Below, piece by piece: positions 28,801-36,199 of a DNA stretch of 64,000 nucleotides (positions are counted from its first letter, which is position 1; every line of letters begins with the position of its first letter). Position numbers and translations under genes: made by a program. This stretch comes from Synergistes jonesii. Lineage in GTDB: Bacteria; Synergistota; Synergistia; Synergistales; Synergistaceae. The stretch spans positions 1 to 64,000 of the forward strand of contig NZ_JMKI01000026.1 in assembly GCF_000712295.1 (NCBI RefSeq), in the 5' to 3' direction. A model generated the notes under the pieces. It made no database searches, was not told where the DNA came from, and saw only the letters and a program-made list of their open reading frames with translations.

Positions 28801-29228
28801 ACGGGCGTTTCTGCTCTCTCTTCAGGACGCTCTTCGGCGGTGGAGAGGCCCACCTCGTGATGACCGACGGAGAAACGATATGGACCAGCGGCGTCGAGAT
28901 AGACGCGCGCCTCCCCGGTAAGCACACGCAGGTGCTGAATCAGTACTCCGGCGGCGAGCGCTCCCTTATCTCCATATCGCTGCTTTTTGCCACTATGGAG
29001 GTGGCGGGCTCGCCTATCGCCGTGCTCGACGAGGTCGACGCGGCGCTCGACGAGGCCAACCTGCGCCGCTTTAGCGAACTCACTAAAGAGTACGCGAAGA
29101 GCCGCCAGATACTCGCGATGACGCACAGGCGCGCAACGATGGAGCGCGCGGACGTGCTCTACGGCGTCACGTTGCAGGAGCAGGGACTTTCACAGGTCGT
29201 CGGCGTGCGGCTGGAGGATTGGACGTAA
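25809..29228 (+). CDS. smc: Chromosome segregation ATPase SMC
   Basis: Condensin ATPase. Walker A GPNGSGKSN is near residue 33. Two long coiled coils (about 170-480 and 660-910) flank the hinge region (about 485-650, including LAAALEAYLGGRQFQLLVED). The C-terminal head carries the ABC signature NQYSGGERSLISISLLFA and Walker B SPIAVLDEVDAALDEAN. Length (1139 aa) is normal. Translation starts at TTG inside the end of rng, with GAGAGGG upstream, implying coupling. Confidence 0.95.
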   Translation: MYIGRLQLKGFKSFGGSHDLILSSGFTAIVGPNGSGKSNLLDALRWSLGDSSASRLRISRQSDLLFQGSVSRERAKEAEVTLHLRDEERVCTIKRRVSAPDGLTSLFVDNSRRTLTELDALKRQWKLEGARFAFIGQGEVQETLKQSPVERRMYFELLFGIDIYRKKRMEAQERLATVEEESGQLRHLMGELFSRREEIAPEVGRAVEMRAILDGIEGDRKLLYWLRRAECERVAAALSVELEAASALREGSLFWSGFWKKAGSAIEAKISRAAQAHGRQTWELEQCRSRFDGLMKSGYASATSLRGAKARIAEGREERAEAKERHEKLLAEQKASVDENKKAREEVERAQKALDATEKKWKEYNERLEATRREREEWNAEKARLDGELQKSRAKLSYLGKELLEMRSKKDGVPDERKDIDLQIKQISGDRERLNSEQEKSVKEHGELYALCQRLAAELQRAKREASNLRSKLNDAADALQAGLYPAPVRHLLSAAKLKRLNADPHAVIDVIAAPVDLAAALEAYLGGRQFQLLVEDMEEAGRCIDRLKQNSAGTATFLPLERARPRYPNKAYRLPQRGVVGWATELVKVEDHWLPAIQHIMGDLLIVDKYDTGKELVRSGFRSPVVTMEGDVFQPGGTVSGGRSQKSGRALEMKAQVARLEEEAAKAKSEAEAIAQKYKVAEAKEIAASEAKEEYTRRIRELNGKAAVLEDQKERIAREQRRAASERTRVLESIKAEGVNWQNIAASIAALEEKRDSASDVEDDRKLIEEREKCRARAAVAASALSSGFAMMERIRNDVRAQENKLRRLDEEMSELDQQCVRERANLARIGGSCLEIHNRRKELVAQMEEHGSLYTGLERLKKYIAARGAKAEQRALAENERLAAMRSKKSETERDLDELCNTWEEQFPYPGSEELPKDVKIEELRHRIRDGDRKIKAFGDVNMGVLPEDESLKDRLAFLGEQLEDVRASAAEIQKLITDADVMAHRQFSEQLQKVDGRFCSLFRTLFGGGEAHLVMTDGETIWTSGVEIDARLPGKHTQVLNQYSGGERSLISISLLFATMEVAGSPIAVLDEVDAALDEANLRRFSELTKEYAKSRQILAMTHRRATMERADVLYGVTLQEQGLSQVVGVRLEDWT

Positions 29229-29950
29229 TGGAAAAGTGCCACGATCTGCTCCGCGGGGTGCTTAAAATATATCAGCCCGACGAGCGCGAGGGGCTTCGCG
29301 TCAACGTGGACACGATACTGCTCGCCCACTTCACGCGCCCAAAGCGCGGCGAAAAGATCCTGGAGATAGGCTGTGCGCACGGCGCAGTTTCTCTGATACT
29401 GGCGAAGCGCGGTTTCAGCGTGCAAGGCGTCGACATTCAGCCGCACCTTATAGAGCTCGCGAAGAGAAATGCGGCGCTCAACGGCCTTGATGCTGATTTT
29501 TTCGCGGCCGACATACGCGATTATAAAAAAATCGCGCCGGCGCAGAGCTTCGATAGAATCGTAGTCAACCCTCCCTACGATGAGGAGGGGAGCTGCCGCC
29601 GCAGTCCGAGCGAAGCGCGTTCGGCATCCGTGCAGGGTTCCCGATGCACGCTCGGCGATATAATCGCCGCCTCGCACTATCTTCTGAAAAACAGAGGGCG
29701 CCTTGACATAGTGATTCGCAGCGACAGGACGGGCGAATTGTTCGCGCTCCTCGACAGATACAAAACGCCGCCGAAGATCATGAGGTGCGTACACCCGCGC
29801 CCGAAAGGGCGCGCCTCCGTCCTGCTCGCCGAAGCCGTGCGCTCGGGCGGAAAAGGCATAGTCGTGGAGCCGCCGCTGTTTATCGTAGACGAAAGCGGTG
29901 CGGAAACGCCGGAGCTCAAAGCCGCCTACGCGATAGAGGAGGGCGATTGA
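29228..29950 (+). CDS. SAM-dependent methyltransferase, TrmN6/YfiC-like
   Basis: A 240-aa class I methyltransferase with SAM motif ILEIGCAHGAVSLIL and the catalytic NPPY motif (IVVNPPYDEEG) typical of N6-adenine or N5-glutamine methylation. The closest family in architecture is the tRNA1(Val) A37 N6-methyltransferase. The C-terminal strand HPRPKGRASVLLAEAV matches that family. ATG overlaps the smc stop by 1 nt (TAATG), and its own stop overlaps the rsmI start. Confidence 0.82.
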   Translation: MEKCHDLLRGVLKIYQPDEREGLRVNVDTILLAHFTRPKRGEKILEIGCAHGAVSLILAKRGFSVQGVDIQPHLIELAKRNAALNGLDADFFAADIRDYKKIAPAQSFDRIVVNPPYDEEGSCRRSPSEARSASVQGSRCTLGDIIAASHYLLKNRGRLDIVIRSDRTGELFALLDRYKTPPKIMRCVHPRPKGRASVLLAEAVRSGGKGIVVEPPLFIVDESGAETPELKAAYAIEEGD

Positions 29951-30777
29951 TGCCGCTCGTCATCGTCCCGACCCCGATAGGCAACCTTGAAGACATCACG
30001 CTTCGAGCGCTGCGCGAGCTGCGCGCGGCGGACGTTATAGCCTGCGAAGACACACGCCGCACGCTGCGCCTGCTGAACCACTTCGATATAAAAAAAGAGC
30101 TGCTCTCATGCCACGAACACAACGAGCGCAGGCGCGTCGATACCATATGCGCTCTGCTGGCAGAGGGAAAGCGCGTCGCGCTCGTCTCGGACGCCGGAAC
30201 GCCTGGGCTTTCCGATCCCGGCGCGGCTGCCGCGCGCGAGGCTGCCGCGCGCGGCTTCGAGGTCGACGTCCTGCCGGGCGCAAACGCCCTTCTTCCCGCA
30301 CTGCTGCTTTCCGGCGCGTCTATGGAATCATTTTTCTTCGCGGGGTTTTTGAAGGGCAAAAGCGGGGAAAAGAGAAAAAAGCTCGAAGAAATTTCGCAGC
30401 TTCCCGACACCCTCGTCTTTTACGTGGCGCCGCACCGCCTTACGGAAGAACTCGCCTTCATCGCCTCCGTCCTCGGGGACAGGCGCGCGGCGCTCGTGCG
30501 CGAGATCAGCAAGGTGCACCAGGAAACGATACGCGGTACTTTGCTGGGAATTTGTGATACAATGCCACAAGAAAAAATTCGCGGCGAGTTCGTCTGCGTC
30601 GTCGAAGGCGCGGAAGGAAAAACGATGGAAGAAGCCTCGTGGCGCGAGGAAGCCGCCGCGATGGCGCAAAGCGGAGAAAGGACGAAAAACATCGCCGCGG
30701 CGCTCGCCGAAAAATACGGTGTGCAGAGAAACGCGGTCAAAAGATTCATAATAGAAAATTTCAACGGGGAGGCCTAA
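29950..30777 (+). CDS. rsmI: 16S rRNA (cytidine-1402-2'-O)-methyltransferase RsmI
   Basis: Tetrapyrrole-methylase-fold enzyme that 2'-O-methylates C1402 of 16S rRNA. The N-terminus LVIVPTPIGNLEDITLRAL is diagnostic; CEDTRRTLRLLNHF, LVSDAGTPGLSDPG and VLPGANALLPAL are all present. The C-terminal ~45 residues form a helix-rich tail (NIAAALAEKYGVQRNAVKRF) common in the family. 275 aa; ATG overlaps the previous stop (TGATG). metG follows after 3 nt. Confidence 0.95.
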   Translation: MPLVIVPTPIGNLEDITLRALRELRAADVIACEDTRRTLRLLNHFDIKKELLSCHEHNERRRVDTICALLAEGKRVALVSDAGTPGLSDPGAAAAREAAARGFEVDVLPGANALLPALLLSGASMESFFFAGFLKGKSGEKRKKLEEISQLPDTLVFYVAPHRLTEELAFIASVLGDRRAALVREISKVHQETIRGTLLGICDTMPQEKIRGEFVCVVEGAEGKTMEEASWREEAAAMAQSGERTKNIAAALAEKYGVQRNAVKRFIIENFNGEA

Positions 30778-30780
30778 ATC

Positions 30781-32739
30781 ATGGCTGAAAAAAATTTCTA
30801 CATCACAACGCCGATATACTACGTCAACGACGTGCCGCACATCGGGCACGCCTACACGACTATAGCGGCGGACGTGCTGAACCGCTGGCACAAATCCGGC
30901 GGCGAGGACAGCTATTTCCTGACGGGCACTGACGAACACGGACAGAAAATACAGACCGCGGCGGAGAAGAGGGGCATGACGCCGCTCGAACTCTGCGACG
31001 AGGTCGTGCAGAACTTCAAGAGGCTCTGGAAAGTCCTGAACATCGATAACGACGATTTCATAAGGACGACGCAGCCGCGGCACGAAAGGGTCGTGCAGGA
31101 GATATTCCGCCGCCTGATGGCCTCCGGCGACATATACAAAGGGGAGTACGAGGGCTGGTACTGCGTCCCCTGCGAGACCTACGTGCCGGAGGCGCAGATG
31201 GGCGATAGCCAGACCTGCCCGGACTGCCACAGGCCTCTGATAAAAATGACGGAGGAGACCTACTTCTTCCGCCTCTCAAAATTCGCCGAGCCGCTGCTCA
31301 AATTCTACGAGGAGCACCCCGACGCGATAATGCCGAAAAAGCGCTACAACGAAGTCGTCAGCTTCATCAGGGGCGGCCTTCGCGATCAGTCGATATCGCG
31401 CACGACGCTCAAATGGGGCATCCCCCTTCCCGGCGACGAGGCCCACGTCATCTACGTCTGGTTCGACGCTCTGATCAACTACCTCTCGGCGCTCGACTTC
31501 CCGCAGGAGGGCGGTAAATGGCAGGTCTACTGGCCCATCGCGCGTCACCTCGTCGGCAAAGACATCATCCGCTTCCACTGCGTGATATGGCCGGCGATGC
31601 TGATGGCGCTCGGTCTCAATCCGCCGGTCCGCGTCTTCGCTCACGGCTGGTGGACGGTGGACGGCGAAAAAATGTCGAAATCCTTCGGCAACGTCGTCGA
31701 CCCCTTCGAGATGGTCGATGTGTACGGCATCGACCCTTTCCGCTACTTCCTGCTGCGCGAAGTTCCCTTCGGGCACGACGGAGACTTCTCGGAAGCCGCG
31801 TTAGTCCAGCGCATAAACTCCGACCTCGCGAACGACCTCGGCAATCTCCTCTCGCGCTCGCTGCAGATGATAGAGAAATACCGCGGCGGCAAACTGCCTG
31901 CGTCGTACAGCGCGACGGAGCTCGACGATGAGATAAAGGCCATGGGCGAAAAAACCTTCGCCGAGAGCTCCACTCTGATGGATGACTTCGCGTTCGACGA
32001 CACGCTCAAATGCCTTTGGGCCTTCGTCGGACGCGCGAACAAATACATCGACGAGACAGAGCCGTGGAGGCTCGGCCGCGAGGGCGACGTCGACCGCCTC
32101 GACGCCGTGCTGCGCACGCTGTGGGAATCGCTGCGCCTTTCCGCCGTGCTCGTCGCTCCCTTTATGCCTGATACGGGCGCTAAAATATGGAGCCAGCTCG
32201 GACTCGCCGGCGGCCCGCTCGAATGCGGCCGCGCCAACTGGAAGTGGGGCGAGCTCCCAGGCGCCGTCAAGGTCGACCGCAGCGGGATACTCTTCCCTCG
32301 CATAGACGTTGAGAAGTGGAAAAAAGAAAAAGAGACGCGCGATCTTGCGAAGCGCGCGAAAGCCGACCCCGCCGCGTTCTTTAAATACGCCGACAAAAAG
32401 CCGCAGATCGAATACGACGACTTCGCCAAGCTCGACCTGCGCGTTGCGCTCGTCGAAAAAGTAGAAGTAGTTCCAAAGGCCGACAAACTCTACATCCTGC
32501 ACCTCGACCTCGGCAATGAAAAGCGCGCCATCGTTTCGAGCATCAGAGACTTCTACAAGCCGGAAGAGCTCGAAGGCAAAAAAATAGTCGTCCTCTGCAA
32601 CCTCAAGCCGGCGAAATTCCGCGGCGTCCAGAGCGACGGCATGCTCCTCGCGGCCGAAAGCCCCGAGACGCGGCGGGAGGTCCTTACGCTGCTCACAGTG
32701 ATGGACGATTCGATTCCGACCGGAAGCAGGATAAGCTAA
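30781..32739 (+). CDS. metG: Methionyl-tRNA synthetase
   Basis: Class I synthetase with HIGH-type motif HIGHAYTT near residue 20 and KMSKS in GEKMSKSFGN near 300. A CxxC...CxxC zinc knuckle is at about 126-150 (CVPCETY, TCPDCHRP). A C-terminal tRNA-binding domain (FAKLDLRVALVEKVEVVPKADKLY, then GVQSDGMLLAAE) gives the dimeric 652-aa form. It lies at the end of the long rng-smc-rsmI transcription unit. Confidence 0.97.
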   Translation: MAEKNFYITTPIYYVNDVPHIGHAYTTIAADVLNRWHKSGGEDSYFLTGTDEHGQKIQTAAEKRGMTPLELCDEVVQNFKRLWKVLNIDNDDFIRTTQPRHERVVQEIFRRLMASGDIYKGEYEGWYCVPCETYVPEAQMGDSQTCPDCHRPLIKMTEETYFFRLSKFAEPLLKFYEEHPDAIMPKKRYNEVVSFIRGGLRDQSISRTTLKWGIPLPGDEAHVIYVWFDALINYLSALDFPQEGGKWQVYWPIARHLVGKDIIRFHCVIWPAMLMALGLNPPVRVFAHGWWTVDGEKMSKSFGNVVDPFEMVDVYGIDPFRYFLLREVPFGHDGDFSEAALVQRINSDLANDLGNLLSRSLQMIEKYRGGKLPASYSATELDDEIKAMGEKTFAESSTLMDDFAFDDTLKCLWAFVGRANKYIDETEPWRLGREGDVDRLDAVLRTLWESLRLSAVLVAPFMPDTGAKIWSQLGLAGGPLECGRANWKWGELPGAVKVDRSGILFPRIDVEKWKKEKETRDLAKRAKADPAAFFKYADKKPQIEYDDFAKLDLRVALVEKVEVVPKADKLYILHLDLGNEKRAIVSSIRDFYKPEELEGKKIVVLCNLKPAKFRGVQSDGMLLAAESPETRREVLTLLTVMDDSIPTGSRIS

Positions 32740-32772
32740 GTAGCCGGACAAATAGAAAATCTGCTGACAAGA

Positions 32773-32809
32773 TCGGCGCGGTTCTTAAAAAAGCTGCGCC
32801 GACTGTTTT
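32773..32809 (+). terminator. Probable terminator after metG
   Basis: A 7-bp stem (TCGGCGC / GCGCCGA) with a 16-nt loop, followed by the T-rich CTGTTTTC, lies about 35 nt downstream of the metG stop. Confidence 0.5.
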
Positions 32810-32830
32810 CAAACCGCCCGAAAGAGTAAA

Positions 32831-32856
32831 GGCGACGGACGCGCGCGTCCGTCGCC
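32831..32856. repeat. 26-bp perfect palindrome
   Basis: GGCGACGGAC, a central GCGCGC and GTCCGTCGCC form a self-complementary 26-mer between metG and tRNA-Leu. No T-run follows on either strand, so it is not an obvious terminator. It may be a second 3'-end hairpin of the metG transcript or a protein-binding site. Confidence 0.6.
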
Positions 32857-32886
32857 GCAACAACGCCGCCATTCGCGCAAAACGCC

Positions 32887-32915
32887 TTGCTTTATTGTCG
32901 CCGGAACTGTAAAAT
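32887..32915 (+). promoter_or_regulatory. Promoter of tRNA-Leu
   Basis: TTGCTT (32887-32892) and TAAAAT (32910-32915) are 17 bp apart, 10 bp before the mature 5' end of the tRNA. Confidence 0.6.
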
Positions 32916-32925
32916 ACCTGATTAT

Positions 32926-33009
32926 GCGGGAATGGCGGAACTGGTAGACGCGCTGGACTTAGGATCCAGTGGATTTTCCGTGGGGGTTCGAGTCCCCCTT
33001 CCCGCACCA
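32926..33009 (+). tRNA. tRNA-Leu (anticodon UAG)
   Basis: Acceptor arms GCGGGAA and TTCCCGC pair, followed by A and an encoded CCA. The anticodon stem CTGGA/TCCAG holds the loop CTTAGGA, giving anticodon TAG at 32960-32962. A long variable arm (around GGATTTTCC) marks it as a class II tRNA. The T arm is GGGGGTTCGAGTCCCCC. Confidence 0.95.
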
Positions 33010-33154
33010 AATTAATATAATCCGAACCTTTTTCCAGACAATAAGGGATGTGTTGATATTTAAGGAATAGAGTATGAAAGCGAGCTAACGATACGAAACG
33101 CTCAAAAGGTTTATTGACGTTGTCTTTACGGAGAATGGATATCAGCGCTGTTCC

Positions 33155-34018
33155 TTACATCTCTATCCCCAGCAATTTCTGCGCGCCCCAGCCTATCATG
33201 AAGGAGAGCGCCGCGACTCCCAAGCTTACGCAGACCATTTCGGCGAAGGCGGGGAAAAATTTTTCTTTGCGTACGACCGAGACGTAAAAGGTGAAGAGCA
33301 TGATGACGAACACGGCGTTCGCGAGGCAGCAGAAGAGCGCGGCCAGCGGCGAGGAGATCAGCGCGTAGGGAACGAGCAGCATGCAAACGGCGAACATGTA
33401 GGCGATGCCCGTGTAGAGCGCGGCTTTCAGCGGGCGTCCGTCGCCGCCGGTGTTTTTCTTAGCGAGGTATTCCGACGCGGCCATTGAAAAGGTCGCGGCG
33501 CTGCCCGTTATGAAGCCGGCCATGCAGATGACGGCGCTGTCGCCGAGCGCGAAGGTGAAGCCGGCGAGCGCGCCGGTCAGCTCCACAAGCGCGTCGTTTA
33601 TGCCGAGCACCATCGAGCTTATATATTTCAGCCGTTCGTCGTCGATCATCGCCAGCAGCTCGCGCTCGTGCTCCTGTTCGTCCTCGTATATTTTCAACGC
33701 CTCCGGCACTTCGTCTGCTATCGAAGCGTAGATCGCCTGAGCCCTTTCCTCGCCGCGCTCCATCAGGTTGATGACGAAGGTGAGTCCGAAGAGGAAGCCG
33801 CAGAGGCGGTAGAAAAATATTTTCAGCGCCGACGGCTTCGGCGTGGCGCCGGTGTATCTGCCCCAGATCTGCGCGTGGAGGAGCTCGCCGTCGGAGATTT
33901 TTTTGAGCGTCTTCGCGTTTTCGCCGTCGGCGCGCTTCGACATGCGGGCATAGACGATATGCTCTGTCATTTCGTTCAGCTGCATCTCCTTGATGGTTTT
34001 AAGCGCTCTTCTGTTCAT
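33155..34018 (-). CDS. Ferritin-like/VIT1 family metal (Fe/Mn) transporter
   Basis: A 287-aa protein with an N-terminal ferritin/rubrerythrin-like helical region and a C-terminal VIT1/CCC1 membrane domain. The helical part has carboxylate/His motifs (GELLHAQIW and EDEQEHERELL, both ExxH-like). The membrane domain carries MVLGINDALVELTGALAGFTFAL, FITGSAATFSMAASEYLAKK and three further hydrophobic helices. Family members export Fe2+ or Mn2+ from the cytoplasm, and the ferritin-like part probably collects iron. ATG at 34018 overlaps the stop of the upstream hydrolase gene by 4 nt, so the two are one operon. The frame stays open upstream, but the start at 34018 is the first with family similarity. 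Confidence 0.83.
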   Translation of the reverse strand: MNRRALKTIKEMQLNEMTEHIVYARMSKRADGENAKTLKKISDGELLHAQIWGRYTGATPKPSALKIFFYRLCGFLFGLTFVINLMERGEERAQAIYASIADEVPEALKIYEDEQEHERELLAMIDDERLKYISSMVLGINDALVELTGALAGFTFALGDSAVICMAGFITGSAATFSMAASEYLAKKNTGGDGRPLKAALYTGIAYMFAVCMLLVPYALISSPLAALFCCLANAVFVIMLFTFYVSVVRKEKFFPAFAEMVCVSLGVAALSFMIGWGAQKLLGIEM

Positions 34019-34947
34019 CTTACGCCTTCCGCCTCTATATTTTCGTTTCTCTCTATGTATTTCAGGTAGCCGTTCGCGGATTGGCGGATGAAGTGCTCTT
34101 CGCGTTCCTTCACGCCTATGGGCAGTTTTGACAGCTTTGCGAGCTCTGGGTCGTTTGTCTTGAGTTTGGCCACGGCTTCTTCCACCGTCAGCGGCCGCGG
34201 CTCGCGTGAGAGTATTTCCAGCCAGAGTGTCATTTGTTTTTTGCCGGCGGCGAATTTTCCGCGATAGTCGTAAAAGTATCCGGAATGCGGGAAGCAAACT
34301 ATGTCGATACCTTCGAGCGCGAGCAGTTTGTCGAGAGAGGCGATGGCGGTTTCGTAGAAGAATCTGTGCGGCGTCGCCGGACGCAGGAATATATCCTCAT
34401 CTTCTGTCTTTGTGAAGCAGCCCGCCGCTTCCCCGGCGAAAAGTATTTTTTTGCCGTTCATTTCGTATATGTAGGAGCTGTGATGTGGCGAATGCCCGGG
34501 CGTGTCTATTACGCTCAGGCCGCCGATGCCTCCGTCGATGATGTTTTCCGCCGGCAGCGGCTTCGGCGCGCCGTAAGTGTCGCAGAGGCCGCCGAGAACG
34601 GCGCGGCTGCCATCCATGAGTTTTGAAGGGTCGATCAAATGCCGGCGTCCTTTTTCGGGCGCAAGAACTTTTGTTTCCGGGTGAGCTGCGATAAACTGCC
34701 CAACGCCCCCGGCGTGGTCAAGGTGTATATGCGTATATACCAGGTAATCTATTTTGTCGGCGTTAAGCTCGCGCAGCCGGCGCAGAAGCTCCGGCACGGA
34801 GCATGCGGGGCCGGTCTCGACGAGTATCGTTTGTTCGCGGGCTTCGTCGCGCAGCAGCCAGCCGTCGAGGAACGATTCAAAGCCGCCGCGCGGTATCACA
34901 AGATTTATTTTATAAAAGTTCGGAAGGATTTCCGTTGCCGCCATCAT
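34015..34947 (-). CDS. Metallo-beta-lactamase-fold hydrolase
   Basis: A 310-aa MBL-fold protein with THIHLDHAGG (HxHxDH) near residue 80, HSPHHSSYIY (third His) and later His residues of the metal site (CFPHSGYF). Family members include glyoxalase II-like thioesterases and lactonases; the substrate is unknown. TAGGAG precedes the tandem ATGATG, giving a start at 34947. It is the first gene of a two-gene operon with the ferritin-like/VIT transporter. Confidence 0.82.
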   Translation of the reverse strand: MMAATEILPNFYKINLVIPRGGFESFLDGWLLRDEAREQTILVETGPACSVPELLRRLRELNADKIDYLVYTHIHLDHAGGVGQFIAAHPETKVLAPEKGRRHLIDPSKLMDGSRAVLGGLCDTYGAPKPLPAENIIDGGIGGLSVIDTPGHSPHHSSYIYEMNGKKILFAGEAAGCFTKTEDEDIFLRPATPHRFFYETAIASLDKLLALEGIDIVCFPHSGYFYDYRGKFAAGKKQMTLWLEILSREPRPLTVEEAVAKLKTNDPELAKLSKLPIGVKEREEHFIRQSANGYLKYIERNENIEAEGVR

Positions 34948-35103
34948 TCTCCATCTCCTATCGCGTCTCGCGCTACTATTATAAAGCTTTTCCTCTCTTT
35001 GAGATAAATGCGCGCCGACGGCGTCTCTTGCCCGAGCCGCTTTCCGCAGCTTTCGCCGCAAAACGCCATGATATTTTAACGTTTATGAAAACGAAAAAGA
35101 TAC

Positions 35104-35109
35104 TATAAT
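35104..35109 (+). promoter_or_regulatory. -10 element for the flavin reductase gene
   Basis: A perfect TATAAT, 34 bp before the ATG at 35144, with only a weak upstream -35 match (TTTATG region). Confidence 0.4.
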
Positions 35110-35143
35110 AGACGCATGCAATTGAGGGAAAGAGGCGAAGCTG

Positions 35144-35704
35144 ATGGCAAAACATATATGGAAAGCCGGCACGATGCTTTATCCTCTGCCGGTCGCTATG
35201 GTCTCGTGCGGCACGATGGAGAAGTCGAACATAATGACGGCCGCATGGACGGGCATTATAAATTCCGACCCGCCGATGACTTATATCTCGCTCAGGCCGG
35301 AGCGTTATTCATACGGGATAATAAAAGAGGCGGGGGAGTTCGTCATAAATCTGACGACCGAAAGGCTGCTCTGGAACGCCGACTTCTGCGGAGTGAAGAC
35401 GGGGCGCGACCGTAGGAAATTTTCGCTGCCCGGGCTCACCGCGGTGAAGGCCTCGCAGCTTGACGCTCCGATGATCGCCGAAAGTCCGGTAAACCTCGAA
35501 TGCGTCGTCGATAAGATAATGCCCCTCGGCAGCCACGATATGTTCGTTTCAAAGATAGTCGCGGTGAACGTGAACGAAGATCTGCTCGATGCAAAGGGCG
35601 TCCTGCACCTTGAAAAGGCGGCGCTGATCGTGACTTCGCACGGCAGCTATTACGCGCTCGGCCGCCGGCTTGGGACCTTCGGATATTCTGTGAAGAAGAA
35701 ATAG
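35144..35704 (+). CDS. Flavin reductase-like (flavoredoxin) family protein
   Basis: A 186-aa FMN-binding split-barrel protein of the flavin reductase/flavoredoxin type. The segments PLPVAMVSCGTMEKSNIMTA and PPMTYISLRPERYSYGIIKE are characteristic, as is FVINLTTERL. Members transfer electrons via FMN or reduce flavins; the partner is unknown. A Cys-rich mini-gene follows 12 nt later, probably in the same transcript. Confidence 0.82.
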   Translation: MAKHIWKAGTMLYPLPVAMVSCGTMEKSNIMTAAWTGIINSDPPMTYISLRPERYSYGIIKEAGEFVINLTTERLLWNADFCGVKTGRDRRKFSLPGLTAVKASQLDAPMIAESPVNLECVVDKIMPLGSHDMFVSKIVAVNVNEDLLDAKGVLHLEKAALIVTSHGSYYALGRRLGTFGYSVKKK

Positions 35705-35716
35705 GGGCGTGACAGA

Positions 35717-35884
35717 ATGCTGAGATGCGCGATATGCGAAAAGCCGCTGCGCGAATGCTGCGACCTTTTCCACGAAGCGGAGGACGAATTCGGCAACAAC
35801 GTAGTTATATGCAATGAGTGCGCGATAGAGCACAAGATACCCTTCGAAGACGAAGCGGAGAAGCCGAAGGAAGAGGGGGAATAA
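35717..35884 (+). CDS. 55-aa Cys-rich (zinc-ribbon-like) protein
   Basis: A short frame beginning MLRCAICEKPLRECCDLFH with a second pair CNECAIEH near residue 33. The spacing CxxC ... CxxC suggests one zinc or iron site. The tail is Glu/Lys-rich. It is 12 nt downstream of the flavin reductase gene, in the same direction and with the codon bias of the region. No function is recognised. Confidence 0.6.
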   Translation: MLRCAICEKPLRECCDLFHEAEDEFGNNVVICNECAIEHKIPFEDEAEKPKEEGE

Positions 35885-35893
35885 ATTTAAAGG

Positions 35894-35934
35894 GAGCTGC
35901 CGTAGCGAGCGGGATTTTGGCTTAGCGGCAGCTC
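35894..35934 (+). terminator. Possible terminator after the Cys-rich mini-gene
   Basis: GAGCTGCCG (35894-35902) pairs with CGGCAGCTC (35926-35934), 10 nt after the stop codon. The loop is long and the downstream T-tract weak (TCATTC). Confidence 0.4.
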
Positions 35935-36058
35935 TCATTCTTGCAGGCATATGCCGAGCTGTAAAATTAAGCGCCGCCTGCTGCCGTATTGCCGAAAAAT
36001 CTCGCTCTTTTTTCTGAGCGAACAAGCTTTTTGAGACGCAGCAATTGATTATTTTGAC

Positions 36059-36086
36059 GAAAACATGGAGTGTGCTCCATGTTTTT
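36059..36086 (+). terminator. Intrinsic terminator upstream of the APC permease gene
   Basis: AAAACATGGAG and CTCCATGTTTT form an 11-bp stem with loop TGTG, followed by TTCGCTTT. The A- and T-tracts make it potentially bidirectional. The rest of the 315-bp gap 35885-36199 holds no gene. Confidence 0.7.
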
Positions 36087-36110
36087 CGCTTTGCGGAGCT
36101 TTTTCTATGC

Positions 36111-36141
36111 TTGACATTGAGAAGGCACACGTGTCTATACT
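36111..36141 (+). promoter_or_regulatory. Promoter with internal palindrome for the APC permease gene
   Basis: A consensus -35 TTGACA (36111-36116) and TATACT (36136-36141) are separated by a long 19-bp spacer that contains the palindrome ACACGTGT (36127-36134). A palindrome inside an over-long spacer is a plausible regulator site. Confidence 0.5.
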
Positions 36142-36199
36142 CTAAACTATCGAAGACATACAAGGAACAAATTCTTATGTTAGAAAGGAGATAATTATA

